A stretch of DNA of 34,713 nt, taken from Mesorhizobium sp. B2-7-1. GTDB lineage: Bacteria > Pseudomonadota > Alphaproteobacteria > Rhizobiales > Rhizobiaceae. How positions within the stretch are numbered: position 1 is the stretch's first letter; every line of letters starts with the position of its first letter. Under the pieces are notes generated by a model, which made no database searches, had not been told where the DNA came from, and worked only from the letters and a program-made list of their open reading frames with translations. The stretch covers positions 1 through 34,713 of the forward strand of contig NZ_VFUA01000072.1 in NCBI RefSeq assembly GCF_006440735.1, in the 5' to 3' direction. The position numbers and the translations under genes are program-made. Positions 7,218 through 14,361 of this stretch are shown piece after piece.

Positions 7218-8087
7218 ATGGACCAATACATCCCGCCGAAAGTCTGGACCTGGAATAAGCCGAACGGCGGCGAGTTCGCCTCGATCAACCGGCCGATCGC
7301 AGGCCCCACGCATGAGAAGGAACTGCCGGTCGGCAAGCACCCGCTGCAGCTCTATTCGCTGGCCACGCCCAATGGCCAGAAAGTGACGATCATGCTGGAG
7401 GAGCTCCTGGCGCTCGGCCATAAGGGAGCGGAATACGATGCCTGGCTGATCAAGATCGGCAACGGCGACCAGTTCGGTTCGGGCTTTGTCGGGGTCAACC
7501 CGAACTCGAAGATCCCGGCGCTGATGGACCGCAGCGAGCCGAAGCCGGTGCGCGTGTTTGAATCCGGTTCGATCCTCACCTATCTCGCGGAAAAATTCGG
7601 CGAATTTCTGCCGACCGAGCGCGCGGCGCGGGCAGAGACCTTTTCCTGGCTCTTCTGGCAGATGGGTTCGGCGCCCTATCTCGGCGGCGGCTTCGGCCAT
7701 TTCTACGCCTATGCGCCGCACAAGATCGAATATGCGATCGACCGCTTCGCCATGGAGACCAAGCGGCAGATGGACGTGCTCGACCGCAGGCTGGCGGAGA
7801 GCGAATATCTCGCCGGGCCAGACTACACGATCGCCGACATGGCGGTTTGGCCCTGGTATGGCGGGCTCGCCAAGGGCCGCAGCTACAACGACGCCGCCCA
7901 GTTCCTCTCGGTGCATGAATACAAGAATGTGCAGCGCTGGGCCGACGCGATCGACGCGCGCCCGGCGGTAAGCCGTGGGCGCATGGTCAACCGCATGTCC
8001 GGCGACCCGGCCTTCCAGTTGCGCGAGCGCCATGACGCCCGCGACTTCGAGACGAAGACGCAGGATAAGCTGGAGGCGGCGGAGTGA
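7218..8087 (+). CDS. yghU: Glutathione-dependent disulfide-bond oxidoreductase, YghU family
   Basis: The protein has 289 residues of the Nu-class glutathione transferase family. E. coli YghU binds two glutathiones and has disulfide-bond reductase and peroxidase activity in the cytoplasm. The family-specific N-terminus (KVWTWNKPNGGEFASINRP), the block GPTHEKELPVGKHPLQLYS, and TPNGQKVTIMLEELLALG are nearly identical to the E. coli enzyme. These are followed by NPNSKIPAL and FESGSILTYLAEKFG of the thioredoxin-fold domain, then the helical C-terminal domain (FGHFYAYAPHKIEYA, YTIADMAVWPW) and the ERHDARDFET tail. It is monocistronic, with a short palindrome a few bases after its stop. Confidence 0.97.
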   Translation: MDQYIPPKVWTWNKPNGGEFASINRPIAGPTHEKELPVGKHPLQLYSLATPNGQKVTIMLEELLALGHKGAEYDAWLIKIGNGDQFGSGFVGVNPNSKIPALMDRSEPKPVRVFESGSILTYLAEKFGEFLPTERAARAETFSWLFWQMGSAPYLGGGFGHFYAYAPHKIEYAIDRFAMETKRQMDVLDRRLAESEYLAGPDYTIADMAVWPWYGGLAKGRSYNDAAQFLSVHEYKNVQRWADAIDARPAVSRGRMVNRMSGDPAFQLRERHDARDFETKTQDKLEAAE

Positions 8088-8093
8088 CTGCTG

Positions 8094-8116
8094 ATCTCCC
8101 CCACAAGGGGGGAGAT
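8094..8116. repeat. Short REP-like palindrome
   Basis: The sequence is ATCTCCCCC-N5-GGGGGAGAT, a perfect 9-bp stem seven bases after the yghU stop. The same stem occurs at 34661-34683, and a variant lies at 23021-23061. It may act as a weak terminator between two converging genes. Confidence 0.7.
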
Positions 8117-8137
8117 TTGGCCATCGCCGGCGCCCCG

Positions 8138-8683
8138 CTACCTCCCATACGTATACGTAACCGTCGCCTGGCCGAGCGCGGAGCTCTTGGCGGCGACCGA
8201 GACCATCTCCGGCAACGGGTTGGCCGGTATGCGCAATGTCTTTTCACCCAGCGCATAGAGCGTGAAGACATAGTGATGGTCGCCGCTGCCGGGCGGCGGG
8301 CACGGGCCGAAATAGCCGGCGCGACCGACGCCGCCCTTGCCCAGCACCGAGCCCTTGGGCATGCGCTTGCCGGCCTGCGCGCCGGCGCCCTCGCGCAGTC
8401 CCTTGGCGCTCGCCGGGATGTTCCAGGCCAGCCAGTGCCAGAAACCCTTGCCGCCATTGGCATCGGTGTCGAACATGGTCAGCGCGTAGCTTTTCGTGCC
8501 GGCCGGCGGATCCTTCCAGGCAAGCGCGATCGAGACGCTCTGTCCGCCGCAGCCGGCCTTGTCGCCGAGGTATTTCGCATCCCATTTGCCGTCCGAGACG
8601 GACGGGCTGGATATCTCGAAGGCAAACGCCTGGGTGGCGAAGACAGCGAAGGCGCATGCGACGAGGCTTGGGCGTGGGATCAT
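8138..8683 (-). CDS. YbhB/YbcL family PEBP-like exported protein
   Basis: The protein has 181 residues with a signal peptide of about 21 (cleavage after AFA). It is a phosphatidylethanolamine-binding-protein (Raf-kinase-inhibitor-like) fold with the conserved FDTDANGGKGFWHWLAWNIP region, the GYFGPCPPPGSGDHHYVFTLYAL block that forms the anion pocket, and a closing TVTYTYGR strand. Bacterial members are small and of uncertain role; binding of a phosphate- or carboxylate-containing ligand in the periplasm is likely. It stands alone between yghU (convergent) and an uncharacterised gene. Confidence 0.92.
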   Translation of the reverse strand: MIPRPSLVACAFAVFATQAFAFEISSPSVSDGKWDAKYLGDKAGCGGQSVSIALAWKDPPAGTKSYALTMFDTDANGGKGFWHWLAWNIPASAKGLREGAGAQAGKRMPKGSVLGKGGVGRAGYFGPCPPPGSGDHHYVFTLYALGEKTLRIPANPLPEMVSVAAKSSALGQATVTYTYGR

Positions 8684-8773
8684 GGCCGTCCTCCCTGACA
8701 GCGATCGTAGAGCCTATCTGAAAGGGCCGAGCGGCACCGAGCAACTTTGCGTGACGGCGGCCGATGACGATCT

Positions 8774-9574
8774 CTATTCCGCCGCGCTGCATTCGGCGAC
8801 CGCCGGCATCGCCTGGCCCGCGAAGGCCGCCATCCAGAGCCGATCGATGCCGGCAAGCTTTGCCCGGTCTATCTCGCCGAGATGCTTCCAGTACATCCCG
8901 TCCTCGTAGAAGTAGCCGAACTCGCGCTCCATCGCCTCGGCCGCCTCAACCGCCTCACGGTCGAATCCTGCATACAACTCGGCCTGCAAGGCCAGGACTT
9001 GCGACATGGACAACACTTGCACGTCCTCGAAGGGGAGCTTCGGGAAAACCAGCCTGCTGCGCGGCAGGTCCGACAGGTTGATGCACAGCGTGCCGCGCCG
9101 CAGCGCATGGAAAAGAAGGCGCGCGGACTTGGCCTCGAGGCTCTGCAGCGTAACGTCGTCGCGCAGCGGGTCGGCGCGGCCGACACCGTAAAAATGGGTG
9201 TTGCCGGCCCCGTCATAGATCATGTCGCAGCCCAGAAAGGCGAGCACGTCCGGCTTCTGGCTGTGAATGCTCCAATAGGCCGACGTCAGCGACATGGTGG
9301 CGCCGGCATAGACGAAGCCGCCAAAGCTGTTCTGCGCCGGCACATAATGCGCGGCGCTGAAGATCTCGGCTTGCCTGAGTTCCTGCGGGCGCGGCATGCG
9401 GTCAGGCGGAAAATCCCCGGCATGCACCAGAACGTCCCAGTCGGGGCGCACGCGCCAGGCGTTGTTGATGGCGACGATGCTGGCGAATGTATGCTTGGGC
9501 CACGCAACGCAGCGCATGACATCCGGCGCGCTGCCGAGCAGCAGCGTTACGCGGGGCGATGCGTCATTCACCAT
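8774..9574 (-). CDS. Uncharacterised protein with a glycosyltransferase/DUF115-like look
   Basis: From the ATG at 9574 the protein has 266 residues and no signal peptide or membrane helix. It starts with a hydrophobic strand and glycine turn (VTLLLGSAPDV), followed by an INNAWRVRPDWDVLVHAGDFP segment. The centre has AYWSIHSQKPDVLAFLGCDM followed by an NTHFYGVGRADPLR motif. The GSAP turn and GCDM...HFYG blocks recall proteins of motility-accessory or surface-sugar type (DUF115-like), but I cannot assign a family firmly. AGAGG lies five bases before 9574; in-frame starts at 9598 and 9625 would add 8-17 residues. It is not in an operon. Confidence 0.7.
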   Translation of the reverse strand: MVNDASPRVTLLLGSAPDVMRCVAWPKHTFASIVAINNAWRVRPDWDVLVHAGDFPPDRMPRPQELRQAEIFSAAHYVPAQNSFGGFVYAGATMSLTSAYWSIHSQKPDVLAFLGCDMIYDGAGNTHFYGVGRADPLRDDVTLQSLEAKSARLLFHALRRGTLCINLSDLPRSRLVFPKLPFEDVQVLSMSQVLALQAELYAGFDREAVEAAEAMEREFGYFYEDGMYWKHLGEIDRAKLAGIDRLWMAAFAGQAMPAVAECSAAE

Positions 9575-9821
9575 GCAATCCTCTTCGTGCACTCGCATAT
9601 GAGCCTTGCCCGCCTCTCTCGACAAGAGCCGGGCGTCTTTTCCGGCTGCGCCAAAACGGCCGCATGGCGGCGGTGTCGGATTCTTGCGGAAGGGCTCATT
9701 CCCTGCAGCGGCCTACCTGAACCTGTGGCAATGAACGATGCAGGCCGTCAGAGACTTCCCATCGCGGAGAAAATCCCCGCGGCTCCCCTTGCCCACTCGC
9801 TGACATTTCGCGGACAGGCGA

Positions 9822-9860
9822 AAACGAAAAAGCCCCGCCGGTGGAGGCCGTCGGGGCTCT
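9822..9860 (-). terminator. Rho-independent terminator, minus strand
   Basis: AGCCCCGCCGG (9831-9841) pairs with CCGTCGGGGCT with one mismatch around a short loop. Read on the minus strand, the stem is followed by TTTTTCGTTTT. It is about 150 bases past the aminotransferase stop, so it either ends that mRNA or a small RNA from the intergenic stretch. Confidence 0.75.
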
Positions 9861-9954
9861 TTCGTTTGGACCATGGAGGTGGGACCCCACGGTCGGGTCG
9901 ATCCAGGGGGTGTTGGATCGGTCGCGACACTAGCCGACAAATCCGCCGCGCGAA

Positions 9955-9994
9955 CAATCACGCCTGCGCACTACCAATCACGCCTGCGCGAGAC
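9955..9994. repeat. Two-copy tandem direct repeat, period 20
   Basis: CAATCACGCCTGCGC occurs at 9955-9969 and again at 9975-9989. The repeat lies just outside the 3' end of the aminotransferase gene. It looks like a local duplication; no function is evident. Confidence 0.75.
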
Positions 9995-10010
9995 GGCGGT
10001 GATTGAAGGC

Positions 10011-11219
10011 TTATCCTCGCAGCAGCTTCGCCAGTCTCGGCACGCCTTCGTTCACCGCGCGGTCGTCGGCAAGGGTGAACGACATGCGCAGCGTGTTGCG
10101 GCCGGTGCCGTCGGCGTAGAAGGCGTTGCCCGGCACGAAGGCGACGCGCGCCTTCTTGACCGAGCGCGCCAAAAGCTCGGTGGCGTCGGCGCCTTCCGGC
10201 AGCGTCAGCCAGACGAACATGCCGCCGTCCGGTCGGCTCCAGGAAATGCCGTCGGGCATGTTGGCCTCGAGCGCGCCAAGCAGCGCGTCGCGCCGCTTGC
10301 GGTAGGCGCCGATCAGCTTGTCCACCTGGGCGTCGAAGATCGTCTCGGCGACGCGGTGCATGACCATCTGGTTGATCGAGGGGCTGTGCAGGTCGGACGC
10401 CTGCTTCATCAGCACCAGCTTTTCCACCACATGATGCGGCGCGCAGACCCAGCCGACGCGCATGCCGGGCGACAGTATCTTCGAGAACGACCCGCAATAG
10501 AGCGTGCGCGCCTTATCGATGCCGCCGGAACGGGCGCAGTCGAGCGCCAGGATCGGCGGCACGCCTTCCCCATCATAACGCAGCGCGCGGTAGGCGGCGT
10601 CCTCGATCACGGCGATGTCGAGCTCGCCGGCCAGGTCGAGCACCGCCTCGCGCTGTTTGGCGTCCAGCGTGTTGCCGGTCGGATTGGCGAAATCCGGCAC
10701 CAGATAGGCGAATTTCACCTTGCCGCCATTTGCGGCGGCGGCAGCGCGATAGGCTTCCGGCGTCATGTTGCCGCCAGCGGTGTTCAGCCGGTCGTAGCGC
10801 GGCTCATAGGCGTTGAAGGCCTGCAGCGCGCCGAGATAGGTCGGCCAGGTGACCAGGGCCGTGTCGCCAGGCGACAGGAACAGCTTGCCGAGATAGTCGA
10901 GCGCCTGCTGCGAGCCGGAGGTGATGAAGATATTGCCTTCGTCGCATTGAACGCCGAGCTTGCCCATATAGGCGGCCAGCCATTTGCGCAGCGGCAGGAA
11001 ACCTTCGCTGACCTGATACTGCAGCGCGGCGCCCGCCTCGGCGCCGCCGAGCACCGCCTGGTAGGCATCGCCGATCGCCTGTGCGGGAAAAAGCGAAGAG
11101 TCGGGAATGCCGCCGGCGAAGGAGATGATGTCCGGCTGGTCGAGCAGCTTCAACAGCTCGCGGATTTCCGAAGCCTTCATGCGCGAGGAGCGCGAGGCCA
11201 GAAGGTTCAACAGGGTCAA
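10011..11219 (-). CDS. PLP-dependent class I/II aminotransferase (2-aminoadipate/MocR-type fold)
   Basis: The protein has 402 residues, a cytoplasmic fold-type I PLP enzyme that transfers amino groups between an amino acid and a 2-oxo acid. It has ISFAGGIPDSSLFP near 32-45, LQYQVSEGFLPLR (67-78), the SGSQQALD cofactor-phosphate loop (101-108), PDFANPTG (175-182), the IED acidic residue contacting the pyridine nitrogen at about 207, and the Schiff-base lysine Lys247 in GSFSKILSPGMRVGW. This set matches the LysN/2-aminoadipate and aromatic aminotransferase subgroup. The true substrate is not evident. TTG at 11219 is the start; GGAGG lies six bases upstream. A perfect inverted repeat sits upstream in its probable promoter. 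Confidence 0.93.
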   Translation of the reverse strand: MTLLNLLASRSSRMKASEIRELLKLLDQPDIISFAGGIPDSSLFPAQAIGDAYQAVLGGAEAGAALQYQVSEGFLPLRKWLAAYMGKLGVQCDEGNIFITSGSQQALDYLGKLFLSPGDTALVTWPTYLGALQAFNAYEPRYDRLNTAGGNMTPEAYRAAAAANGGKVKFAYLVPDFANPTGNTLDAKQREAVLDLAGELDIAVIEDAAYRALRYDGEGVPPILALDCARSGGIDKARTLYCGSFSKILSPGMRVGWVCAPHHVVEKLVLMKQASDLHSPSINQMVMHRVAETIFDAQVDKLIGAYRKRRDALLGALEANMPDGISWSRPDGGMFVWLTLPEGADATELLARSVKKARVAFVPGNAFYADGTGRNTLRMSFTLADDRAVNEGVPRLAKLLRG

Positions 11220-11244
11220 GGCGCACCTCCCGCAGTGCTTATTT

Positions 11245-11263
11245 AGGTCAGGTTGGTTGACCT
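11245..11263. promoter_or_regulatory. Candidate operator AGGTCA-N7-TGACCT
   Basis: Perfect 6-bp inverted arms are at 11245-11250 and 11258-11263, just upstream of the aminotransferase start and in the spacer towards the divergent sulfotransferase gene. The symmetry and position fit a dimeric repressor site. Which regulator binds cannot be told. Confidence 0.45.
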
Positions 11264-11451
11264 ATTATCAGGCCGCGCCTTTCGCGTGAATACACAAAAC
11301 GGTCATGGCGCATCGTCCAGGCGACATTTGGCCCACAAATTTGCGCGAGCGCTAATGGAAAGTCATTGCGCGATCGGTGGGCCAGGCGCACCATCGCGAC
11401 CAAGGAATCGGAAGCCGAGAGAAAATCAATCCGGACCAAAGGGGGACGCGC

Positions 11452-12192
11452 ATGACACTCGAGGTCATCGGGGCCGGTTTCGGCCGCACCGGCACGTGGT
11501 CGACTTTCGCCGCGCTGAACCGGCTGGGCTTTCCGAGCTACCACATGCAGGAAGTCATCATCAACAAGGCCAACAAGGGCCATCTCGACTTCTGGCGCAA
11601 GGTGGCGAACAGCCAGCCGGGCAGCCAGCACGACTGGAACCGGGTCTTTTCCAATTACCGGGCGACCGTCGACAATCCGGGCTGCTGCGTTTGGCGCGAG
11701 CTGATGGCCGCCTATCCCGACGCCAAAGTGCTGTTGACGCTGCATCCGCGCGGCGCCGAGGCCTGGTATGACAGCACGATCGACACGATCTACTTCACCG
11801 AGAATGTCTGGCAGTTCAAAGTGCTGGAATGGCTCACGCCCTTCGGCCGCAAGTTCGGCGACATGTCGCGCAAGCTGGTCTGGGGCCGAACGCTGAGGGG
11901 CGTGATGAACGACCGCGACAAGGCGGTGGCGCGCTACAATTCCTATATCGACGAGGTGAAGGCGGCAGTGCCGCCGGAAAAGCTTTTGGTGTTCAAGGTC
12001 AGCGACGGCTGGGCGCCGCTTTGCGATTTCCTCGGGGTCGCGCTGCCCAACGAGCCCTTCCCCAACCTCAACGACCGCGCCAGCATCAAGAAGATCATCA
12101 ACGGGATGATCACGGGATCCTATGCGATGCTTGTCGGCGTTGCGCTGGTCATCGCGTTTGTGATTGGCGGGCTATGGTGGTGGCTGGGGTAA
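11452..12192 (+). CDS. Sulfotransferase family protein with a C-terminal membrane helix
   Basis: The protein has 246 residues. It starts with a PAPS-binding-type loop, VIGAGFGRTGTWSTFAALNRLG (about 5-26), in place of the classical P-loop. It continues with HMQEVI, an RELMAAYPDAKVLLTLHPRGAEAWYDS segment typical of the Sulfotransfer_4 group, and a 3'-phosphate-binding-like region. About 20 residues at the C-terminus (YAMLVGVALVIAFVIGGLWWWLG) form a membrane anchor, so it is probably inner-membrane attached with the enzyme in the cytoplasm. It would move a sulfuryl group from PAPS to an unknown acceptor. The start at 11452 has AAGGGGG upstream; the frame stays open to 11377. Confidence 0.85.
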   Translation: MTLEVIGAGFGRTGTWSTFAALNRLGFPSYHMQEVIINKANKGHLDFWRKVANSQPGSQHDWNRVFSNYRATVDNPGCCVWRELMAAYPDAKVLLTLHPRGAEAWYDSTIDTIYFTENVWQFKVLEWLTPFGRKFGDMSRKLVWGRTLRGVMNDRDKAVARYNSYIDEVKAAVPPEKLLVFKVSDGWAPLCDFLGVALPNEPFPNLNDRASIKKIINGMITGSYAMLVGVALVIAFVIGGLWWWLG

Positions 12193-12423
12193 CGACGGCC
12201 ATTCACGACGGCCGATAAATCGGCAAGGTGCCCCAGCGCCTAGCGGGATTGTCGTTATATTAGAAAAAGCGCATATTATTGGAAGCCGAAGCCATGCTCC
12301 GGCTGACCCGTCCGTTTGCCGTATTGCCCAGGCGGTCCACAGACCACGTCAAATGTCAGAAAGGAAGTCCGTGCTGGCCACAGGATTGGGCAGCCCGGGA
12401 CATGATATCTGGAGGAGGATCCC

Positions 12424-12738
12424 ATGAAGGTTACCATATTGGCGACTTACGAGCCCCACGCCGCCAAGGGGCTGATGCAAGGATCGAATCGGGAAGCCGC
12501 GATCAAGGCGCTCTTTGAAAGCGTGGGCGGCAAGATGAGCAGCCTGATGTTCACGCGCGGCATCTACGACGTCATCGTCAATGGCGAGGTGCCGGATCAG
12601 ATTGCCGGGATGGGCATGACGCTTGCCGTGCGGGCAAGCGGTTCGGTGAGCGACATGGTCGTTCTCGAAGAACTCGACATGAAGGCGGTGATCGCGGCCG
12701 CCAACAAGGCCGCCGGCGCTTACAAGCCAGCCGGCTGA
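12424..12738 (+). CDS. GYD domain-containing protein
   Basis: The protein has 104 residues with the small ferredoxin-like alpha/beta fold of the GYD family. It has a first strand KVTILATYEP, a helix, and the motif FTRGIYDVIVNGEVPD, in which GxYD gives the family its name, followed by an SDMVVLEELDM strand. GYD proteins are compact, probably dimeric, and of unknown role. A very strong GGAGGAGG site precedes the ATG. It is the first gene of a two-gene unit with the ABM-like gene that begins 22 bases after its stop. Confidence 0.9.
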   Translation: MKVTILATYEPHAAKGLMQGSNREAAIKALFESVGGKMSSLMFTRGIYDVIVNGEVPDQIAGMGMTLAVRASGSVSDMVVLEELDMKAVIAAANKAAGAYKPAG

Positions 12739-12760
12739 TCTCAACTGAGCGGAGGAAGCC

Positions 12761-13057
12761 ATGACCGCCTACAACGTCGTCCGTTTTCGCACCAAGCCCG
12801 GCAAGGAAAAGGCCTTCATCGATGCGCATGCGAAGATCTCGCTGGACGCCAAGGGCTTTCGCAAGGGCGCCCTTATCAAGACCGGCGAGCGCACATTCTG
12901 CATGGTCGGCGAATGGAACAATATGGACAGCCTCGCCGCGGCGCGCCCGATGATGATCGGCATTCTCGACACGTTCCGCGATATGCTCGAAGACCTCGGC
13001 GGCGACCTCGGCGTGACCGATCCGGTGTCCGGCACAGTCGTCGCGGAAATAGGCTGA
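12761..13057 (+). CDS. Small ABM-like (dimeric alpha-beta barrel) protein
   Basis: The protein has 98 residues. The first strand YNVVRFRTKPGKEKAFIDAH and the later FCMVGEWNNMDSLAAARPMM match the layout of antibiotic-biosynthesis-monooxygenase-like dimeric barrels. No catalytic residues can be named. AGCGGAGG precedes the ATG. Its tight spacing after the GYD gene suggests the two ferredoxin-like proteins are made together and may act on the same process. Confidence 0.78.
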   Translation: MTAYNVVRFRTKPGKEKAFIDAHAKISLDAKGFRKGALIKTGERTFCMVGEWNNMDSLAAARPMMIGILDTFRDMLEDLGGDLGVTDPVSGTVVAEIG

Positions 13058-13156
13058 GGAACTACCCGTCGGCGGTAGCCGGCCCGCCTTGCATGCCCGG
13101 CACCACCATCGGCGGGGCACGGCGACACGCCGGCCGCGCCGGGGCGGCGCTGTGTC

Positions 13157-13312
13157 TTAGAACGGCAACCGGATTTCGTCCGGCTCGGCCCTGTCGGGCC
13201 AGCCGATGTCCTTCTGGATCTCGGTCGGCAGCTCGTTGAGCTCGCGCGTCGTGCGGCGGCGCTTGCTGGCCTGCGCGAAGGCGGCGCGGATTCGGTTGAG
13301 ACTTTTGAACAT
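13157..13312 (-). CDS. DUF1127-like small protein
   Basis: This short gene encodes 51 residues. It has a basic amphipathic N-terminus (MFKSLNRIRAAF), an RRRTTRELNELP segment, and KDIGWP, which match the YjiS/DUF1127 pattern (R-x-ELxxLsdrxLkDIGl). Small DUF1127 proteins in alphaproteobacteria have been linked to RNA turnover and to phosphate and carbon metabolism. The ATG is at 13312, with a GGGGG stretch about eight bases upstream. It is monocistronic. Confidence 0.8.
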   Translation of the reverse strand: MFKSLNRIRAAFAQASKRRRTTRELNELPTEIQKDIGWPDRAEPDEIRLPF

Positions 13313-13504
13313 GTAAACCCCCATAAATCAGCGGCGCAAACCGGTGCCGCCTCTTCCCGGCGCCGCTTTTGCGATGCGTCTGTAACCGGTGGATTGCGCG
13401 CGAACGGTGAAATGCTTCACGAAGCGGGGATGGCTTGAAACATATGCATGCAAACTAAATTACGGCATGCCGGGCACATGCAGTCACGACCCGAACCATC
13501 GCCT

Positions 13505-13563
13505 GGGTCTGCGCAGACCCTTCTTACGCAAATGCGCTAAGGAAAGCCCCTACGCACTTTCCT
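13505..13563. repeat. Pair of inverted repeats downstream of the outer-membrane protein gene
   Basis: A perfect 16-base palindrome GGGTCTGCGCAGACCC lies at 13505-13520. A second hairpin, AGGAAAG-N10-CTTTCCT, lies at 13540-13563, 10 bases beyond the stop of the minus-strand barrel gene. The second could help end that transcript, although no T tract follows. The rest of 13313-13572 holds no gene I can recognise. Confidence 0.55.
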
Positions 13564-13572
13564 GGAATTATC

Positions 13573-14232
13573 CTAGAACTTGTAGTTGATCTTGCCGACG
13601 ACGACATTTTGCGTGTCGTGATTGTCGACGAAGAAGCCCGCTATCCTGTCGCTTTCACCGGCCTTGGTGCCGAAGTCGTAATAGTTCCATTCGACGCCGG
13701 CGGTCCAATGGTCGGTGAGGGCATATTCGACGCCGAGGCCCGCGGTCCAGCCGACGCGCGAGCCGCCGCCGAAGGATTGCCCAGCCAAATCGACCTCAGC
13801 GATCTTATACTTGGTGAAGGCGACACCGGCGTCGCCATAGATCAGGAAGCGATCGACCGCATAGCCGAGGCGGCCACGCACGGAACCCAGGTAATCCTGC
13901 TTGGTCTCGCAGACCGTGCCTAGGACATTCGAACATTGGTCGTCACCCTTCACGGTCGAGCCCGCGAGGTCGCCTTCAATGCCGATGACATATTGGCCGA
14001 TCTGATAGTTGTAGCCGATCTGGCCGCCGAAAATTCCGCCCGACCCATTGGTGTTGAAGGGAACGAAATCGCCCGACCAGTGGCTGTCGTTCCAGCCGCC
14101 GCCGACCTGGCCGCCAGCATAGAAGCCGGTCCATGAAAAAGGCATCGCGGCGACCGGCTGAACAATATCCGCCGCCAGAACCGGAGAAGAGGCTGCCAAA
14201 AAAACAACCGAACAAAGCAGCGCCAGCTTCAT
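13573..14232 (-). CDS. Outer-membrane beta-barrel protein, Omp31/porin-like
   Basis: The protein has 219 residues from the ATG at 14232, which opens a signal peptide of 20 residues (cleavage after VLA). The mature part begins with the WTGFYAGGQVGGGWN block typical of rhizobial and Brucella Omp25/Omp31 proteins. It has alternating strand patterns throughout (GGIFGGQIGYNYQIGQYVIGIEGD, LGSVRGRLGYAVDRFLIYGDAGVAF) and ends KINYKF with a terminal Phe for BAM recognition. Eight strands in the outer membrane are likely. Two Cys residues (QCSNVLGTVCE) could form a loop disulfide. The frame is open to 14271, but the extra residues are not signal-like. Confidence 0.93.
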   Translation of the reverse strand: MKLALLCSVVFLAASSPVLAADIVQPVAAMPFSWTGFYAGGQVGGGWNDSHWSGDFVPFNTNGSGGIFGGQIGYNYQIGQYVIGIEGDLAGSTVKGDDQCSNVLGTVCETKQDYLGSVRGRLGYAVDRFLIYGDAGVAFTKYKIAEVDLAGQSFGGGSRVGWTAGLGVEYALTDHWTAGVEWNYYDFGTKAGESDRIAGFFVDNHDTQNVVVGKINYKF

Positions 14233-14361
14233 GAATATCCCGCATCGATCGACCGTATATCGATACCACAATGCGGATCATGCCGCGTAATCAAAAAGAC
14301 TTCTGCAAAGACCTTTGGATGGCGTTAGTTGTAGCTCGGCAACAAATGAGAGCCTGCTAAT

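Larger units (their letters stand above)
9575..10010. other. Intergenic region with the aminotransferase 3' end; no protein gene seen
   Basis: These 436 bases lie between the uncharacterised gene and the aminotransferase, both on the minus strand. Short open frames are present on both strands, but none has a ribosome site or recognisable content. The region holds a minus-strand terminator (9822-9860) and a 20-base tandem direct repeat (9955-9994). A small RNA ending at the terminator is possible but unproven. Confidence 0.5.

Noticed and set aside
9873..11246. 457-residue plus-strand open frame
   Set aside because: It is the antisense shadow of the aminotransferase, which has all PLP motifs on the minus strand.
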